Source of the DNA: an uncultured Vicinamibacterales bacterium
GTDB taxonomy: Bacteria; Acidobacteriota; Vicinamibacteria; Vicinamibacterales; UBA8438
Direction: 5' to 3'
DNA length: 64,000 nt
NCBI GenBank assembly: GCA_958295905.1
Contig: OY282382.1
Coordinates: 2,380,001-2,444,000 of the forward strand
Shown: positions 61,192 through 64,000 of the stretch, piece by piece
Numbering within the stretch: the first letter of the stretch is position 1
Layout of the letters: each line of letters starts with the position of its first letter
The notes under the pieces: generated by a model
What the model was told of the DNA's origin: nothing
Seen by the model: only the letters and a program-made list of their open reading frames with translations
Databases searched by the model: none
Made by a program: the position numbers and the translations under genes

Positions 61192-61893
61192 ATGTCCCTA
61201 GAGCTGCAGGAGTCGGACCCCAAGAAGTCCGTCACGCCTCCGGATGCCGCGACGCGCATGCTGTCCGTTGCGTCGGTCGAGACCGACTTCGTCGAGGAAG
61301 TCTACGAGAAGATCGCCTCGGTGTACGATTTCACCTTCGGTCCGACGCTGCACGCGGGCCGGGTCGAATCGATCGGGCGGCTCGGGATCTCGGCCGGCGA
61401 CCGCGTGCTCGAGGTCGGGGTCGGGACCGGGATCAACGCGGTGCTGTACCCCCGGGACTGCCACGTCACCGGCATCGACCTGTCGGCGTCGATGCTTGAG
61501 AAGGCGGAGCGGCGCATCGCCCGGCGCCGGCGGACCAACGTCCGGCTGCAGCAGATGGACGCCGAGGCGCTGACGTTCCCCGACGATTCGTTCGACGTCG
61601 TTTATGCGCCGTACACCATCAGCGTGGTCTCCGACCCCATCCGGACCGTGCACGAGATGCGGCGCGTCTGCCGGCCCGGCGGCCGGTTCGTGTTCCTCAA
61701 CCACTTCATGAGCACGAGCCGGCTGGGGGCGAAGATCGAGCGCTGGATCTCACCCGTCACCGTGCACCTCGGCTTCAAATCGGATCTCGACCTGCCGGCG
61801 TTCCTCGCCCAGGCCGGTCTCGATCCGGTCTCCATCGAGAAGGTCAACATCCCCCGCATCTGGTCCCTCGTGACCTGCATCAAGGACGTCTGA
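61192..61893 (+). CDS. PmtA-like phosphatidylethanolamine N-methyltransferase
   Basis: 233 residues from the ATG at 61192. Class I methyltransferase motif I is VLEVGVGTGINAVLYP, then the acidic VTGIDLSASMLEKAERR and motif II DVVYAPYTISVV, with FVFLNHF as post-motif. The region just before motif I (YDFTFGPTLHAGRVESI) and the overall length match bacterial PmtA, which makes phosphatidylcholine from phosphatidylethanolamine. Related single methyltransferases for other lipids cannot be excluded. A complete IS is inserted about 120 bp upstream. Confidence 0.8.
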   Translation: MSLELQESDPKKSVTPPDAATRMLSVASVETDFVEEVYEKIASVYDFTFGPTLHAGRVESIGRLGISAGDRVLEVGVGTGINAVLYPRDCHVTGIDLSASMLEKAERRIARRRRTNVRLQQMDAEALTFPDDSFDVVYAPYTISVVSDPIRTVHEMRRVCRPGGRFVFLNHFMSTSRLGAKIERWISPVTVHLGFKSDLDLPAFLAQAGLDPVSIEKVNIPRIWSLVTCIKDV

Positions 61894-61901
61894 GCCTCCC
61901 C

Positions 61902-62174
61902 ATGGCCCGCCATGAGCGCGACTTCTTCAACGAGAGGGAGGAGCTGAAGCCGGCGACCTTCACGTGCCCCCGGTGCCGCCACCGGGCCGAGTATCGGGTA
62001 AAGTGGATCCGGCGTCTCAAGAAGGACCGCCCGCCGCGCGGGGCCGACGCCGAGGATCGCGAGATGCACCGCAAGCTCCGCGACTACATGGTGCGGGTCG
62101 ACGACATGGTGTCCTGCCCGCGGTGCCGCCGCCGGTTCGAAATTCCCTCGCACCAGACGATCGCCTTCCTGTGA
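61902..62174 (+). CDS. Small zinc-ribbon protein
   Basis: 90 residues from the ATG at 61902, 8 bp after the PmtA-like stop. Two CPRC knuckles (TFTCPRCRHRAE near residue 22 and VSCPRCRRRFE near residue 72) form a treble-clef or zinc-ribbon-like unit. The rest is basic and helical. No family name recognised. Probably co-transcribed with the upstream methyltransferase. The gap 62175-62320 shows nothing else. Confidence 0.7.
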   Translation: MARHERDFFNEREELKPATFTCPRCRHRAEYRVKWIRRLKKDRPPRGADAEDREMHRKLRDYMVRVDDMVSCPRCRRRFEIPSHQTIAFL

Positions 62175-62320
62175 GCGGCCCGGAAGCGGAGCCGCCTCGT
62201 CCATCGCGTGGCCGTCGCCGCGGCCTGCGCCGGCGGAGCGATCCGAACGCACGGCCGGACCGGGGGGCTCGGTCGGTCCGGTCGGTCGGTTTCCCGGCCG
62301 GTGTCCGGTAGGATCCATCC

Positions 62321-62557
62321 ATGTCCAATTCAGCCACCGTCGCCAAGTTCACCTGGGACGACATGCCGAAAGAGCGGGTCACCAACCGCATCGATCGCCG
62401 GATCGTGTGCGGCGAGAGCACGATGGTGGCCCACGTCTACCTGGAGAAGGGCGCCGTCGTGCCCGAGCACTCGCACCACAACGAGCAGCTCGCGTACATC
62501 CTGAAGGGCAGGCTCCGCTTACCGGACCTGGATATAATCGAACCGTTCACGACCTGA
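62321..62557 (+). CDS. Truncated cupin-domain protein
   Basis: 78 residues from the ATG at 62321. The first 65 residues follow a small cupin: metal ligands in VVPEHSHHNEQLAYILKG are the motif 1 His/His/Glu set. A complete cupin of this type is about 105-115 residues and has a second His motif; here the frame ends after GRLRLPDLDIIEPFTT. The 3' part is missing, and the following DNA is the duplicated start of the next gene. Probably a gene fragment. Confidence 0.6.
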   Translation: MSNSATVAKFTWDDMPKERVTNRIDRRIVCGESTMVAHVYLEKGAVVPEHSHHNEQLAYILKGRLRLPDLDIIEPFTT

Positions 62558-62566
62558 TGCGGAGGG

Positions 62567-62780
62567 GAGAGGCAGTGTGACGAGCGGACGTCCCGGCTCC
62601 GGCGGGTTTCTGCGCCGCGGTCGTCGTCGTCGCGTGCCGGTGGCCGTGCGGCGTCGGCCCGGGCCCTCAGAGGGAGAGGCAGTGTGACGAGCAGACTTCC
62701 CGGCTTTGGCGGTTTCTGCGCCGCGGTCGTCGTCGTCGTCGCGTGCCAGTGGCCGGCCGCGGCGTCGGCCCAGGCCCGGC
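62567..62780. repeat. 107-bp tandem duplication of the start of the TPR gene
   Basis: GAGAGGCAGTGTGACGAGC at 62567 recurs at 62674. The repeated unit includes the ribosome binding site, the GTG start and the signal-peptide region (GTCGTCGTCGTCGCGTGCC). The first copy has an extra G after the CGGG run, and its frame ends in a TGA at 62686 that overlaps the second start. Confidence 0.85.
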
Positions 62781-64000
62781 AGACGCGGGCCGAGGAGGAT
62801 CGGTTCCACCGCGCGGCCACGCGGGCGCTGGCCCACGGCGCCCGCGACGAGGCGCAGGCCCTGGCCGCGGAACGGGACGCCGGCGACCCGTCGGCGGCGG
62901 CGCTGCTCGCGCGGCTCGACATCCTGCGCGGCGAGTACGCGGCGGCGGAGGACCGGCTCGCGCCGGTCGCGGCCGAGCATCCGATCAGCGCGGCGGGGCT
63001 CGAGCTGGCGTTGCTGCACCAGTATCTGGGCCGGCGCGACGCGGCGGCGGCCCGGTTGCGGGTGCTCGTCGACCGGCTGCAGCGCTCGCCGGATGCGGTC
63101 GACCTGTACCGGGCGGCCCGCGCCGCGCGGGCCCTCGGGCGCTACCGGCAGGCCAACGCGCTGCTGCGGAACGCGGCCGGAACCGCCCCCGACGACCCCG
63201 CGATTCAGACCCTCTGGGGCGACCTCTTCGGCGAGAAGTACGATCAGGCGGAGGCCTCGCAGTCGTACCGGGCCGCGCTGGAGATCGACGAAGACTGGGC
63301 GCCGGCGCTGCTGGGGATGGCCCGCGCCCTGGCGGACACGAATCCGCCGGGGGCGGTCGCGGCCGCGGGCCGGGCCATCGAGATCGATCCGGACTACCTG
63401 GACGCGCACCTGTTCCTGGCCCAGCGCAGTCTCGACGACCGCGACCACGAGGCCGGACGGGCGTCGCTCGGACGCGCCCTCGCCATCAACGAACGGAGCC
63501 TCGAGGCGCGGTCGCTGGTGGCCGCCATCGCCTACGTCGAGGACCGGCTGGACGACTTCGAGGCCGAGGTCGAGCGGGTGCTCGAGATCAATCCGGCCTA
63601 CGGCGAGGTCTACCGGGTCGCCGGCAACCTCACCGCCCGCAACTACCGGTTCGAGGAGGCGGCGGCGCTGGTGCGGCGGGGGCTGGAGATCGACCCGGCC
63701 AACACGCGCAGCCATGCCGAGCTGGGCATGCACCTGCTCCGCACGGGCGACGAGCCGGGGGCGCGGCGGGCTCTGGAACGGTCGTTCGAGGAGGACCCGT
63801 ACGACGTCATCACCTTCAACCTGCTGGAGATGCTCGACACCCTCGACGGGTTCGAGACGTTCGAGGAGGGCGACCTGATCGTCCGGCTTCATCCCGACGA
63901 GGCCCCGGTGCTGAAGGACTACGTGATCGACCTCGGCCAGCGGGCGCTGGACGACCTCTCGGCGCGCTACGGCATGGAGCCGGAGGTGCCGATCCTGATC
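62684..64000 (+). CDS. TPR-repeat exported protein (3' end outside window)
   Basis: At least 439 codons from a GTG at 62684 with GGGAGAGG upstream; runs off the window. N-terminal signal (GFCAAVVVVVACQWPAAASA) followed by tetratricopeptide repeats; clear ones are ALGRYRQANALLRNAAGTAP, EASQSYRAALEIDEDWAPAL and AAALVRRGLEIDPANTRSHA. Periplasmic scaffold is the general expectation. The visible C-terminal end (EDPYDVITFNLLEMLDTLDG; YGMEPEVPILI) resembles the linker to a peptidase-MA-like domain found in such acidobacterial proteins, but that domain is not in the window. Confidence 0.82.
   Translation, partial: MTSRLPGFGGFCAAVVVVVACQWPAAASAQARQTRAEEDRFHRAATRALAHGARDEAQALAAERDAGDPSAAALLARLDILRGEYAAAEDRLAPVAAEHPISAAGLELALLHQYLGRRDAAAARLRVLVDRLQRSPDAVDLYRAARAARALGRYRQANALLRNAAGTAPDDPAIQTLWGDLFGEKYDQAEASQSYRAALEIDEDWAPALLGMARALADTNPPGAVAAAGRAIEIDPDYLDAHLFLAQRSLDDRDHEAGRASLGRALAINERSLEARSLVAAIAYVEDRLDDFEAEVERVLEINPAYGEVYRVAGNLTARNYRFEEAAALVRRGLEIDPANTRSHAELGMHLLRTGDEPGARRALERSFEEDPYDVITFNLLEMLDTLDGFETFEEGDLIVRLHPDEAPVLKDYVIDLGQRALDDLSARYGMEPEVPILI

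Overview
This is a high-GC bacterial chromosome segment (roughly two-thirds G+C or more by eye) that looks like an Acidobacteriota genome, most likely class Vicinamibacteria. That assignment is inferred from gene content: a VWFA protein of the acidobacterial-type family, a DUF6644/DUF6152-like secreted cluster, paired DUF1552 and DUF1592-type cytochrome proteins, a CarD regulator and many large secreted or outer-membrane proteins. Most of the window is ordinary chromosome with three housekeeping landmarks: a tRNA-Leu, rex and lepB.

Layout. 0-13.6 kb: secreted redox and hydrolase genes (DUF1552/DUF1592 pair, an enolase-superfamily enzyme, a cyclase-family hydrolase, a c-type cytochrome lipoprotein, a PepSY membrane protein, the DUF6644/DUF6152-like cluster, a VWFA protein). 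13.6-23.1 kb: a zinc metalloprotease, then an ABC exporter locus (LolD-like ATPase, FtsX-like permease, AttH/CrtC-like lipocalin) with a two-gene cassette inside it and a HicB/HicA-like remnant after it. 23.2-28.1 kb: a DUF5916 outer-membrane protein, a PLP-dependent D-amino-acid aldolase/racemase-like enzyme and a ferredoxin. 28.3-32 kb: a methylcrotonyl-CoA carboxylase-type operon whose biotin carrier is a separate protein. 32-43 kb: pheA, a YyaL-type protein, tRNA-Leu, CarD, PlsC, Rex, MoaC and an acyl-CoA ligase. 43-46.2 kb: a probable metal-uptake TonB receptor with a long His/Asp loop, next to a small Cys/His protein. 46.2-55.6 kb: an accessory island with a Type III restriction-modification pair, Uma2, DUF6166, a truncated AbiEii-like nucleotidyltransferase, and decayed IS1595 and IS256 transposases. 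55.6-64 kb: lepB, a LytS/LytR-type two-component pair, one complete IS with 9-bp target duplications, a PmtA-like methyltransferase, a zinc-ribbon protein, a truncated cupin and a TPR protein running off the end.

The most unusual property is the density of short non-coding repeats. Three families of small elements with terminal inverted repeats (about 141-173 bp, several with target-site duplications) and a palindromic REP-like family occur, the last arrayed seven times upstream of the cytochrome lipoprotein gene. Separately, short tandem duplications repeatedly copy the first or last part of a gene: the signal-peptide start of the TonB receptor (75 bp, in frame), the start of the TPR gene (107 bp), the FtsX tail (149 bp, three copies) and several pairs with periods of 70-75 bp. 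The intact IS encodes a protein joining a DruA-like (DUF4338) N-terminal region to an IS4/IS50-type YREK transposase.
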